A DNA stretch of 40,851 nucleotides from Bradyrhizobium acaciae (lineage in GTDB: Bacteria; Pseudomonadota; Alphaproteobacteria; Rhizobiales; Xanthobacteraceae), in assembly GCF_020889785.1 (NCBI RefSeq), contig NZ_JACMYK010000063.1, forward strand, positions 1-40,851, given 5' to 3'. This document shows, one piece after another, positions 25,870 to 33,988 of the stretch. The translations under genes were made by a program, and so were the position numbers. The notes beneath the pieces were generated by a model. The model made no database searches, was not told where the DNA came from, and worked only from the letters and a program-made list of their open reading frames with translations. Numbering within the stretch: the stretch's first letter is position 1; each line of letters begins with the position of its first letter.

Positions 25870-26619
25870 ATGGTCCGCAAACCCGCCAAGTCCGACGTGA
25901 AGCCTGACGCGAAGGCCGCCGCCAGCACCCGCAAGCCGAACATGCGCGAGGCGATCCTCGCGGCGGCGGAGGAGTTGTTCTCGACCTATGGCTTCAACGC
26001 CGTCTCGGTGCGCGACATCGCGCACGCAGCCGGCGCCAATCCCGGCAGCGTGACCTATCACTTCAAGACCAAGGACGGTCTGCTGCTCGAGATCTATCGG
26101 CGCCATTGCGGCCCGATGAACCGGCGGCGCTCCGAACTCCTGGCAGCGGCACGGCGGGTGCGCGATCTGCAGGACCGGCTGGAGGCGATCGTGCGCGCCT
26201 ATGTGCTGCCGGCCTTCACCTCGGGCAGCGATCTCGCCGGCGGCGGGACGCGGTTCACGCGGCTGCGCGCCATCATGTCGGCCGAGGGCAACGAGGTGGT
26301 GCGCAGGATCATCGCGCAGACCTTCGACGACACCAGCCATGCCTTCATCGACGCGATCCATGAAAGCCTGCCGCACATCCCGCGCACCGATCTGGTGTGG
26401 CGCAGTCACTTCCTGCTCGGCGCGCTCTACTACACGCTGGTGATGCCGGAGCGCGTCTCGCGCCTGTCGCGCGGCGGCGCCGACGGCACCGATACCGGCC
26501 ACGCCATCGAGGAACTGGTGCGCGCGACTGTCGCAGCCCTGCAGGCCGCGCCGCTCGAGCAGGGGACGCTCGCGCCGCGCAAGGCGCCGGGCACAAGTCC
26601 AGGGCGAGTGCTGACCTGA
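25870..26619 (+). CDS. TetR/AcrR-family regulator
   Basis: A 249-residue TetR protein. A Lys-rich leader (about 1-22) precedes the HTH (AILAAAEELFSTYGFNAVSVRD, here cited in part; then GSVTYHFKTKDGLL). The long C-terminal domain ends in a low-complexity tail. ATG 25870 is chosen although no clear ribosome site is seen; TTG 25831 in frame would add 13 residues. It follows the sugar genes in the same direction by 57 bp but may be an independent transcript. Its ligand is unknown, and it could control the dehydrogenase cluster or the SDR gene downstream. Confidence 0.83.
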   Translation: MVRKPAKSDVKPDAKAAASTRKPNMREAILAAAEELFSTYGFNAVSVRDIAHAAGANPGSVTYHFKTKDGLLLEIYRRHCGPMNRRRSELLAAARRVRDLQDRLEAIVRAYVLPAFTSGSDLAGGGTRFTRLRAIMSAEGNEVVRRIIAQTFDDTSHAFIDAIHESLPHIPRTDLVWRSHFLLGALYYTLVMPERVSRLSRGGADGTDTGHAIEELVRATVAALQAAPLEQGTLAPRKAPGTSPGRVLT

Positions 26620-26699
26620 ACCCGCGGAGTTCGTCGCCATGGAGAAACTTCGGCTGTGCACGTGCTTGGCAATCACCCGCACATCCAGACGGTGAAGGC

Positions 26700-27119
26700 G
26701 GTGAGCTGCGCTCTGAGCTATTCGATCTCGACTTCACCGAGTTCACGCCGACCAACCCCGCGTTCAAGCCGATGGTGCGCGAGCAGGCGTTCGACGTCGC
26801 CTATGGCGTCGAGGATGCGGTGCTGGCTTCGCTCAAGGGGACCTTTCCCGGCATCGATTGGGAGAAGCAGGGCGCCTATTTCTTCGAGCGGGTGATCGAG
26901 CACGGCCGGCGGCGTGCGGAGGAGGTGCGCGAGGTGGCGGAGACCGTGCGCGAGGCCCACCTGACGCCATGGTCCGCCCCCGGCACCGCCGAGCGGCAGG
27001 GCTGGATTGCCGATCTTGCCGATGAGGGCGTGTTCGGGCCCAAGGGCACGCCGGACTTCGCCCGTAGCGCCGATCGGCGCACCGAGGCCGACCGGATCCT
27101 TGCGCGCATCAAATCCTGA
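26700..27119 (+). pseudogene. C-terminal remnant of a DUF1932 NAD(P)-dependent oxidoreductase
   Basis: The open frame from about 26700 encodes AYGVEDAVLASLKGTFPGIDW, then IEHGRRRAEEVREVAETV and a W-containing tail (cited in parts of at most twenty). This is the DUF1932 C-terminal domain of 6-phosphogluconate-dehydrogenase-like oxidoreductases, about 140 residues. The N-terminal Rossmann domain expected before it is missing, since the sequence upstream is the TetR gene. The frame stays open into that gene without a plausible start; the first ATG (26772) is inside the domain. It is best read as a truncated relic, perhaps of a hydroxy-acid dehydrogenase once part of the sugar cluster. Confidence 0.7.
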
Positions 27120-27205
27120 AATCTCGCGCGGAGAATCCGCCGCGTTCCCTGCCGGCGCGCAATGCGCTATTGCTCCGTGAACAGTTTTGCTCTGGAGGCA
27201 CTCCC

Positions 27206-27988
27206 ATGAAGAATTCGAGCAAGGTCGTCGCCATCACCGGCGCGGCGCGCGGCATCGGCAAGGCCTGCGCCGCGCGCTTCCTGTCCGATGGCGCCAGGGT
27301 CGTCATCTCGGATGTCGACGCTGCCGGGCTCGTCCACGCCGCCCGCGAACTCGGACATGAGGATCGGTTGCGGGCGGTCGAGGCCGATGTCAGCAAGCGC
27401 GCCGATGTCGATCGCATCGTCGCCACGGCGGTGAAGGAGTTCGGCCGGCTCGACGTCATGGTCAACAATGCCGGCGTCGCACGCAACCGCGATTTCCTCG
27501 ACATCAGCGAGGCCGAGTTCGACGACGTGATGGGGATCAACCTCAAGGGCGCGTTCTTCGGCGTCCAGGCCGCGGCGCGCCAGATGATCGCGCAGGGCGG
27601 TGGCGGCGTCGTCGTCAACATGTCCTCGGTCAACGCGCTGCTCGCGATCCCCTCGCTTGCGACCTACGCGATGTCGAAGGGCGCGATGAAGCAGCTCACC
27701 TCGGTCGCCGCGGTGGCACTGGCGCCGCACGGCATTCGTGTCGTGGCGGTCGGGCCCGGCACGATCCTGACCGAGATGGTGGCAACCGCAATCTTCTCGT
27801 CGGAGGACGCGCGGCGCAGCGTGCTGTCGCGCACCCCTGCCGGCCGCTGCGGCGAGCCGAGCGAGGTCGCCTCCGTCGTGGCCTTCCTCGCCAGCGACGA
27901 TGCCTCCTACATCACCGGCCAGACCATCTATCCGGACGGCGGGCGGTTGATCCTCAATTACACGGTGCCGGTGCACGAGAAGAAGTAG
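27206..27988 (+). CDS. Short-chain dehydrogenase/reductase
   Basis: A 260-residue classical SDR. Seen: cofactor loop TGAARGIGKAC, DVD in the second strand (NAD preference likely), NNAG, catalytic Ser in NMSSVN, YxxxK as YAMSKGAMK, and IYPDGGRL at the end. GGAGG seven bases upstream supports ATG 27206. It may oxidise a sugar or hydroxy acid, given the preceding sugar genes. The DUF1932 remnant separates it from them, so membership in the same unit is uncertain. Confidence 0.88.
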   Translation: MKNSSKVVAITGAARGIGKACAARFLSDGARVVISDVDAAGLVHAARELGHEDRLRAVEADVSKRADVDRIVATAVKEFGRLDVMVNNAGVARNRDFLDISEAEFDDVMGINLKGAFFGVQAAARQMIAQGGGGVVVNMSSVNALLAIPSLATYAMSKGAMKQLTSVAAVALAPHGIRVVAVGPGTILTEMVATAIFSSEDARRSVLSRTPAGRCGEPSEVASVVAFLASDDASYITGQTIYPDGGRLILNYTVPVHEKK

Positions 27989-28131
27989 GGCGCGGCCAAA
28001 ATATCGAAAACAACCCCATGCAAAGTAGCCGCCGGCGGCTGGCCGGGCGACCAGGCGACTTGACGCGTCGGGCAACTCAGGGATATATTTCCAATATTCC
28101 GAAATCGTACAGGCGAGATCCTCATCCTCAC

Positions 28132-28238
28132 CTGTCATCGCCCGGTTCAACCGGGCGATCCAGTACGCCGCGGCTTCTCGGTTCAATAACAATCGTCTCT
28201 GGAATACTGGCTCGCCCGGTCAAGCCGGGCGATGACAG
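28132..28238. repeat. Imperfect 34-bp inverted repeat, third family
   Basis: Arms 28132-28165 and 28205-28238 pair with about five mismatches; each contains a CGCCCGG-N-CCGGGCG hairpin. The gap between SDR and crotonase genes (27989-28358) holds this element and no recognisable gene. It could terminate the convergent transcripts. Confidence 0.82.
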
Positions 28239-28358
28239 TTTGTTGCGTGGCGGCAGCGTCGTGCGCTCTGATCCGGTACCGGTGCGCAGCCACGCGCCGC
28301 CGCCACCGCATCCGGCGCGGTCATTACCCGCGAAAGCATGCGCGGGTGCACCGGATGG

Positions 28359-29171
28359 CTACCGGCCCTTGAACTGCGGCTTGCGCTTTTCCATGAAGGC
28401 GTTGCGGCCTTCGCGGAAATCGGCGCTGTCCATGCAGTCGATGCCGATCTGCCTGATCGCGGCCATGTCGCGATCGGCGGGATCCTTCAGCACCTGCGCG
28501 ATGGTGATCTTGGCGGCCTTGATCGCCAGCGGCGCGTTGCCCGAAATGGTCCGCGCGATCTCCATGGTCGCGTCCCAGAGCTCGGCATCCGGCAGCACGC
28601 GATCGACGAGGCCGATCCGCAGCGCTTCCGCGGAGTCGATCCGCATGCCCGTATACATGATCAGCCGCGCCCAGGACGGGCCGACCAGCGACACCAGATG
28701 GCGCAAGCCGTCATAGCCATAGGCGATGCCGAGCTTGGCGGCGGGAATGCCGAACTGGCCGCTTGCGCCGGAGATGCGGATATCGGTCAGCATCGCGACC
28801 TGCATGCCGCCGCCGAGACAGAAGCCGCGGATGCAGGCGATCGTCGGCTTCGGGTAGTCGGCGAGCAGGGCGCGCTGGGCGGCGCTGCGCCGTGAATATT
28901 CCTCGGAGGCTTCCGCGTTATGGCGGGTCTTCTCGAACTGGCTGATATCGGCGCCTGACACGAAAGCCTTGTCGCCGGCGCCGACCAGGACCACGACGCG
29001 GACATCAGGATCGTCGCGCAGCGCGGTCAGCGCCTCGCCGAGCCCGCCCCACATCTCCAGCGACATCGCATTGCGCTTGTCGGGATTGTTGAAGGTGATG
29101 ACGCCGACGCCGTCGACCACGCTTTGCAGGATCTTGCCGTCGGCAAGCGATCGATCTGGAATGTTTGGCAT
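28359..29171 (-). CDS. Enoyl-CoA hydratase/isomerase (crotonase) family protein, atypical active site
   Basis: A 270-residue crotonase-fold protein. The oxyanion-hole and CoA-binding segments are visible (AFVSGADISQFE, GFCLGGGMQVAMLTDIRIS). At the usual catalytic positions, hydratases read GGGCELA and PE; here they are GGGMQVA and PAAK, so neither general-base glutamate is present. It may therefore be an isomerase, hydrolase, dehalogenase-like or decarboxylase-like member rather than a hydratase. MPNIPDRS at 29171 is the start; the open frame continues 41 codons upstream without family sequence. It is monocistronic. Confidence 0.85.
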   Translation of the reverse strand: MPNIPDRSLADGKILQSVVDGVGVITFNNPDKRNAMSLEMWGGLGEALTALRDDPDVRVVVLVGAGDKAFVSGADISQFEKTRHNAEASEEYSRRSAAQRALLADYPKPTIACIRGFCLGGGMQVAMLTDIRISGASGQFGIPAAKLGIAYGYDGLRHLVSLVGPSWARLIMYTGMRIDSAEALRIGLVDRVLPDAELWDATMEIARTISGNAPLAIKAAKITIAQVLKDPADRDMAAIRQIGIDCMDSADFREGRNAFMEKRKPQFKGR

Positions 29172-29551
29172 TTGAGGGTCCGGTCTGATTTCGTCCAAAC
29201 CTAGCACCCGGTCGCAAACCGAGGCAGGCGGTTTAGGGCACGGCGCGATTGCATCGGCGTGCGGCAACTCTCCCGGTAGTTGTACGGCTCGCAAAATAAA
29301 CTGCTGCGAAAGGGTTGCGCCATAGAGTGCACCGCCGCGCTCCGTCGCGGTTTAACTTTTTCCTAGTCTTTCGACGGTACGACTGTACGCACCTGCGCGC
29401 CAGGGCGATCCCCGCGGCGCGCTGGGACGCATCGCGCAGCCTTCCCGCTGCAATCGCGTCGGTAGCGGATGTCCCCACCACCAGACCGACCCGGGATGTC
29501 GGTCAACCCCCGACCTCCGTGCACTCACATCGCCTCGGGCGAGGTCCAGTC

Positions 29552-30205
29552 GTGTCCGTCGAGAAGTTCCTCAAGCAACGCGCAGTCAGGATCACGGTCA
29601 ACGGCAGCTACACGCTGCCGAACTGGTATGATGCGCAAGGCAAACTGCGCACCTTCGCCTGCCGCACCACGCGCGTGTCGCCGTTCCGCATGATCGTTGA
29701 CGTTCCGGTGGTCGGCAAGATCGGCGACCGGCTGACCTCGTATTTCGAGGAATTCGGCAAGTTCGAGGGCTGCATCACCGACACGATGAGCCGCAGCTTC
29801 CTGCTCGAGCTCGAGATGACGCATGCGATGCGCGAGAAGTTCGCCGACAAGCTGACCTGGATCGAGAAGAAGCAAAGGGATCCGAGCGTCCGCGAGGCGC
29901 GCAACAATCCGCGGTTCGTGCCGGTCGCGCCGCATGCGATGCTGACGCTGGCGGACGGCACCATGCAGAGCTGCTTCATCATCGACATGTCGCTGTCGGG
30001 CGCGGCGGTGTCCTCCGAGGTGCAGCCGCCGATCGGCATGCCGCTTGCGATCGGCGCCTGCGTCGGGCGCGTGGTGCGGCATCTGCCGAACGGCTTCGCC
30101 ATCAAGTTCGTCGAGACCTACAAGCAGGGCGAGCTGGGCCGTTTGATCGCGCGGAAGTCCAAGGAACTGTTGGTGGTGTCCGCCGATGCGGACCCTGTTG
30201 CCTAG
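29552..30205 (+). CDS. PilZ-domain protein
   Basis: A 217-residue protein. The C-terminal half holds a PilZ-like domain: a basic stretch REARNNPRFVPVAP followed by CFIIDMSLSGAAVSSEVQPP, matching the RxxxR...DxSxSG pattern for cyclic-di-GMP binding. The N-terminal half (FRMIVDVPVVGKIGDRLTSYF) looks like a second degenerate PilZ barrel. GTG 29552 is taken as start (VSVEKFL); the frame is open to 29315 but the upstream part lacks coding character. It is probably a cyclic-di-GMP receptor affecting motility or surface traits. Confidence 0.8.
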   Translation: MSVEKFLKQRAVRITVNGSYTLPNWYDAQGKLRTFACRTTRVSPFRMIVDVPVVGKIGDRLTSYFEEFGKFEGCITDTMSRSFLLELEMTHAMREKFADKLTWIEKKQRDPSVREARNNPRFVPVAPHAMLTLADGTMQSCFIIDMSLSGAAVSSEVQPPIGMPLAIGACVGRVVRHLPNGFAIKFVETYKQGELGRLIARKSKELLVVSADADPVA

Positions 30206-30329
30206 GGCGAGCACTCAAAAATCTGGTGCGTGCGGGCGGGAATAGCGAGGTCCGAGTTGCCCTCCAGAGCAGACATCGACGGACGCTTAAGTGAATGTCC
30301 GCAACAGAAGCGGACGTCAGTTTCGCCTT

Positions 30330-30716
30330 CTATTTTGGCGCTGGCTTGTCGTAGAGGGGCTTGCCTTTATCGACGATATGCACCGTCAGAATTTTCAGCG
30401 TCTTGTCGCCGACCACCTTGTAAGCCCCATGAGGCACATCCCGAACATTCATCCCGACGGCACCGGTCGGAATCGGCACCTGCTTCCCATCGGGTAACTC
30501 GATATGACCACCCTCAAGGAAGTAGTATGACTCATCACCATGATGGATATGCAGCGTCGAAGTCTCGCCGGGCTTTATCTCGCTGATGCTGGTGACGATT
30601 TCCATGTTCGTGCCCGTTAGGTCACCTCGCTTCAACTCCTTTCGAAATGGGGAGTCCTGTGCACTTGCTGTAGTCACGAACATTGAAGCCAAAGCGGCTG
30701 CGATTATGATCTTCAT
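30330..30716 (-). CDS. Secreted cupin-domain protein
   Basis: A 128-residue protein with a signal peptide (MKIIIAAALASMFVTTASA, cleavage after residue 19) and one small beta-barrel cupin. The first motif is HIHHGDESYYFLEGG and the second PHGAYKVVGD. The histidines and glutamate are suitable for a metal site. Role unknown; periplasmic cupins of this size may bind small ligands. It lies downstream of the lipocalin-like gene in the same direction, and the two ORFs overlap by 95 bases, which is discussed in that entry. Confidence 0.78.
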   Translation of the reverse strand: MKIIIAAALASMFVTTASAQDSPFRKELKRGDLTGTNMEIVTSISEIKPGETSTLHIHHGDESYYFLEGGHIELPDGKQVPIPTGAVGMNVRDVPHGAYKVVGDKTLKILTVHIVDKGKPLYDKPAPK

Positions 30717-31329
30717 GGAAAGTATCCTCTTGTAAAAAATGCGGCTTGTCTGGGTCTGCGCTTCCCAGCTTGTCGGAATTTACACCTATCGGCAAAGTAG
30801 TGCTGGAGGGCCAGTGCCCCGCGAAGGCAGCTTTCAAACTTCTATTTCGTTTTTCGAACACAAGGAGGCTCCTCTGCATCCCCCTATCTGCCCAATTGGG
30901 CATTATTCGCCACGTCGAGGTGACCTGAAGGCGATCACCGTCTAATTTGAAGAAGCGTGTTTGCTCAGTGCCCACCCATTCAGGGTTCCAAGCAACATCG
31001 ACCTTCGTAATCCATTTGTCGCCTTCGAGACGGTAGATGCCGGTGTAGGCAGCCATGCTGTTTAGCAGATCGGCGCGATCTTCGACTGTTTGTGGCGGCT
31101 TGCGCCCCTCTCCGGTCAGGACAAACATTACCCGCCCCTCGGCCGTGAAAATCGCGTATCCCGTAGGAGAACGTCCGAAGACGGGTTCTTTCTGCCCGGT
31201 GGCTTGAATTTCAATCTCTTGAGAAACCAGTTTCCAGATGCCGATCACCTTTTCACGGTCTTCGGCGAAGCTCGGATACGCTGGAATAAGCCACCCAGCG
31301 AAGGCAACAAGGCATTTCAACTTAGACAT
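30622..31329 (-). CDS. Secreted lipocalin-like protein, probably frameshifted near its end
   Basis: The N-terminal 155 residues form a signal peptide (about 1-22) plus a lipocalin-like domain: GIWKLVSQEIE, PTGYAIFTAEGRVMFVLTGEG, ADLLNSMAAYTGIYR and VAWNPEWVGTEQTRFF. After LLVFEKR the ORF runs on for about 80 residues with no family likeness and overlaps the cupin gene by 95 bases. One extra A in the A5 run at 30850-30854 (plus-strand T5) would give FEKTK and a stop at 30842-30844, a natural end of about 162 residues. Either a one-base loss extended the protein or a sequencing error did. GGAGGGGGA precedes ATG 31329. Function unknown; such proteins often sit with small cupins. Confidence 0.7.
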   Translation of the reverse strand: MSKLKCLVAFAGWLIPAYPSFAEDREKVIGIWKLVSQEIEIQATGQKEPVFGRSPTGYAIFTAEGRVMFVLTGEGRKPPQTVEDRADLLNSMAAYTGIYRLEGDKWITKVDVAWNPEWVGTEQTRFFKLDGDRLQVTSTWRIMPNWADRGMQRSLLVFEKRNRSLKAAFAGHWPSSTTLPIGVNSDKLGSADPDKPHFLQEDTFHEDHNRSRFGFNVRDYSKCTGLPISKGVEAR

Positions 31330-31896
31330 AAGAGGTCCCCCTCCAATGCTCTGCCCTTCTTGATACTCAGTAGCCTGATATTAGCGCAGAAATTGAGAAG
31401 CTGGAATGTCCGTTCAGGGTCAAACGCTGTCCTCGGGCAGGCAGCACGCCCTTCGTCGGGTCATCTCTTGGAAGCGGACATCGCCAGGCTCCGGGCTGAG
31501 GTCAGCCATGGGCCAACAGGGTGCATATACTCCCACTCGCACAGTCTGAAGTGCCGTCGATGGGCACGGTTTTGGAGAAACTGTCGAAGGGGCGCTTTGA
31601 CGCCCGCCGAGTTTGATAAGACGTATCCGGCCCGCTTGAAATCAGAAATCTACTAATCCGACGGGTCCGTAATATAACGACAGCCGGGCTTTGCTATTGC
31701 CACGATCCAGGTCTGCATCAACCCGGTCGAGCGGACGGCACGGCGTCCGTTCCCTTGTCGATGCGAATGGCAACTTCGGGGTTCAGGTGGCGACATCCCT
31801 GTGGTCGGGGCCGCGAGTCCGCTTGCCTCTCGAAAGCGGGCATCCTGAATTTAGGAGCACACACCCTAGCCTACGGCCGCTCGTCCGATTCGCGCA
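31330..31896. other. 567-bp stretch without recognisable genes
   Basis: No ORF here has convincing codon bias, start signal or family motifs, and the sequence looks less GC-rich than the flanks. No tRNA fold or repeat was found by eye. It could be decayed coding sequence at the edge of an acquired segment. Confidence 0.5.
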
Positions 31897-32601
31897 TTAC
31901 GCCAGCTGTTCCGGATCATCGGCTGCGCGCATGCGCGAGATATTGTCCTCGGTCGCCGCCGTGCCGGCCGCCGCGATCGCGATCTCCCGCGCCAGATTGG
32001 TGCATTCGGCCCATAGCAGGAAGAACACCAGCGGCGGCCGTTCGCCCGCCTCCAGCATCTGCCGGCAGCGCTCCGCCGCGCCGTCGAGTGCCCACCATTG
32101 CCGGGCGACCACCATGACCTTGCGGAAACTTCGCAATGTGCCGGAGAATTTCTGCGGATCGGCGCTCACGAGGGCGCCGCAATGGTTCAGCCAGTTCAGC
32201 GCCGCATAGATCGCGATTCCGTAGTCCTCGATCGCGGTGCCCGTGAAATCCACCACGGTGTTGTCGTGCGCGCGCTGGCGCAGGAAGGCATCGATCATCT
32301 CGGGTTGCCGGGATGGATCGGCCAGCAGCGAGGTGTCTTGTCGCGGCACCATCGGAATATAGCGCATCGCTTCGAGCCGGGTGTGCTCCCAGATCGCTCT
32401 GCTATCGCCGAGCAGGTCGCCGGACTTGCGCTTGCAGGCGGGATAGACCAACACGCCGTTGTCGGCGAGATCGAGATAGCGCGGCACCACCTTGTCGAGC
32501 GCGGCGAGAAACGCGCAGGGATCGGTGAGGCCGCGCAAGTCGCTGGCGGCGTCCTCCGCGGGTGAAGGCTTGTTGACGCGTGTCCAGCCGAAGTTGGCCA
32601 T
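31897..32601 (-). CDS. Unrecognised soluble protein
   Basis: A 234-residue protein starting MANFGWTRVNKPSPAEDA (an in-frame ATG seven codons upstream is possible). It has a conserved-looking core (LDLADNGVLVYPACKRKSG, then YGIAIYAALNWLNHCGAL) and no signal peptide or membrane segment. Codon use is typical of the flanking genes, so it appears real. I do not recognise the family and assign no function. It diverges from the methyltransferase gene at 32787. Confidence 0.68.
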   Translation of the reverse strand: MANFGWTRVNKPSPAEDAASDLRGLTDPCAFLAALDKVVPRYLDLADNGVLVYPACKRKSGDLLGDSRAIWEHTRLEAMRYIPMVPRQDTSLLADPSRQPEMIDAFLRQRAHDNTVVDFTGTAIEDYGIAIYAALNWLNHCGALVSADPQKFSGTLRSFRKVMVVARQWWALDGAAERCRQMLEAGERPPLVFFLLWAECTNLAREIAIAAAGTAATEDNISRMRAADDPEQLA

Positions 32602-32786
32602 CCCCGGGCGCCCCGATCTCAACCTGTGCGTCAGGTTAGAGGGAAAATGCGGCGATGCAAATGCGGCATTTGCGGTCGCGCCGCAGCGCGTGCCTGGTGC
32701 TGCCGGTTGACGCAGGAAACCGCCGCGCCTAGCTCATGGTTAATCGGGCGCAACGCAGGTTGCTGCCGCCGTCGGGACTGATCGCC

Positions 32787-33407
32787 ATGACCGCTTCTGA
32801 TCGCCAATCGCATTGGCAGACCGTCTACCAGACCAAGGGCGAGCAGCAGGTGAGCTGGTCGCAGGCCGACCCGCAGCCATCGCTCGGCCTGATCGAATCC
32901 ATCGCGCCGGACCGCGACGCGGCGATCATCGACGTCGGGGGCGGGGCCTCGCGCCTCGTCGATGCGCTGCTGGCGAGTGGTTTCCACGATCTGACGGTGC
33001 TCGACCTCTCCGAGGCGGCGCTGGCGAGCGCGCGGGAGCGGATCGGCGCGGCAGGCGCAGCCGTGCGCTGGATCGCCGATGATGCGACGGTGTGGCAGCC
33101 GCAGCAGGCCTTCGACATCTGGCACGATCGTGCAGCATTTCATTTTCTCGTCGAGGAGACCGATCGCATGGCCTATCTCGACCGGCTGCATCGCGGCGTC
33201 AGGGCGGGCGGCCACGCCGTGATCGGCACCTTCGCGCTGGACGGACCGGAGAAGTGCAGCGGTCTTCCGGTCGAGCGCTATGATCCCGCAACGCTCAGCC
33301 GGACCATTGGTCCGGCGTTCGAGCTGATCGCCGAGGTGCCGCATCGGCACGTCACGCCCTGGGGCGCGACGCAGTCGTTCCAGTTCAGTGTGTTGCGGCG
33401 GAAGTGA
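32787..33407 (+). CDS. Class I SAM-dependent methyltransferase
   Basis: A 206-residue enzyme. SAM motif I is IIDVGGGASRLVDALL, and the second acidic strand is LTVLDLSEAALASAR. The later segments WIADDATVW and FDIWHDRAAFHFLV fit the Rossmann methyltransferase order; the short HDRAAFHFL stretch is common in thiopurine/small-molecule types. ATG 32787 (MTASDRQ) is chosen over 32736 from alignment with the usual start. Substrate unknown. It is followed 23 bp later by the DOPA-dioxygenase-like gene. Confidence 0.83.
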   Translation: MTASDRQSHWQTVYQTKGEQQVSWSQADPQPSLGLIESIAPDRDAAIIDVGGGASRLVDALLASGFHDLTVLDLSEAALASARERIGAAGAAVRWIADDATVWQPQQAFDIWHDRAAFHFLVEETDRMAYLDRLHRGVRAGGHAVIGTFALDGPEKCSGLPVERYDPATLSRTIGPAFELIAEVPHRHVTPWGATQSFQFSVLRRK

Positions 33408-33430
33408 CCGACCGCCGAAGGAGAGGTGAG

Positions 33431-33841
33431 ATGACGGACGCGCCACGGATGATCGGCGAGATCGCGAGCTATCACGCCCATGTCTATTACGACCCTGCCA
33501 CCAGCCGGGGCGAGGCCGAGCGGCTGCGCAACTGGATGGGTGAGCGCTTCCTGGTCACCCTCGGGCGCTGGCACGACGTCAAGGTCGGCCCGCACGATCA
33601 GGCGATGTACCAGGTGGCGTTCGCGGCCGAGCTGTTTCCGACCCTGGTGCCGTGGCTGATGCTGAACCACGGCAGCCTGAGCATTCTGGTCCATCCCAAC
33701 ACGACCAATCCGCGCCGCGATCATCGCGACGATCCGCTCTGGATCGGCACGCCGCTTGCCGTCCATGCCGACAAGCTGCCAGAAGAGGCCGAGATGGAGC
33801 AGGCGCCGGTGCCGAACACGTCGCCGACATTGCGCCCCTGA
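33431..33841 (+). CDS. DOPA 4,5-dioxygenase family protein
   Basis: A 136-residue protein of the small extradiol-type family. Seen: YHAHVYYDP (metal His pair), MYQVAFAAELFPTLVPWLML, and HGSLSILVHPNT with a later DHRDDPLWIG. Members cleave catechol rings or remain uncharacterised. AAGGAGAGG precedes ATG 33431. It is probably co-transcribed with the methyltransferase, so a methylated or catecholic small molecule may link them (inferred). Confidence 0.82.
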   Translation: MTDAPRMIGEIASYHAHVYYDPATSRGEAERLRNWMGERFLVTLGRWHDVKVGPHDQAMYQVAFAAELFPTLVPWLMLNHGSLSILVHPNTTNPRRDHRDDPLWIGTPLAVHADKLPEEAEMEQAPVPNTSPTLRP

Positions 33842-33842
33842 G

Positions 33843-33869
33843 CCTCGCCGCAGGGATCGGCGGGGTTCG
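33843..33869 (+). terminator. Hairpin after the dioxygenase-like gene
   Basis: CCTCGCCG and CGGCGGGG form an 8-bp stem (one G-T pair) with a 7-base loop, followed by TTCGT. It starts two bases after the stop codon. The short T-run makes it a moderate candidate. Confidence 0.5.
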
Positions 33870-33988
33870 TAAAGTTTGACGCAATTGTACTACAACCAAG
33901 TCGTTTCAAACTCATCGCGTTTTGCAACGTGAGGTTAAGTCGCCATTCCTAGGCTGACCCGACAATTTCAGGGTCGGGCGCATTGGGC

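Noticed and set aside
25845..25880. GGAC/GTCC symmetry around the TetR start
   Set aside because: Only four bases per arm; too short to claim as an operator.
24877..26682. 601-residue minus-strand ORF across the lactonase and TetR genes
   Set aside because: It mirrors two well-supported plus-strand genes and has shadow-frame composition.
31090..31656. 188-residue plus-strand ORF in the less GC-rich region
   Set aside because: Its first half is antisense to the lipocalin-like gene and it shows no motifs, start signal or codon bias.
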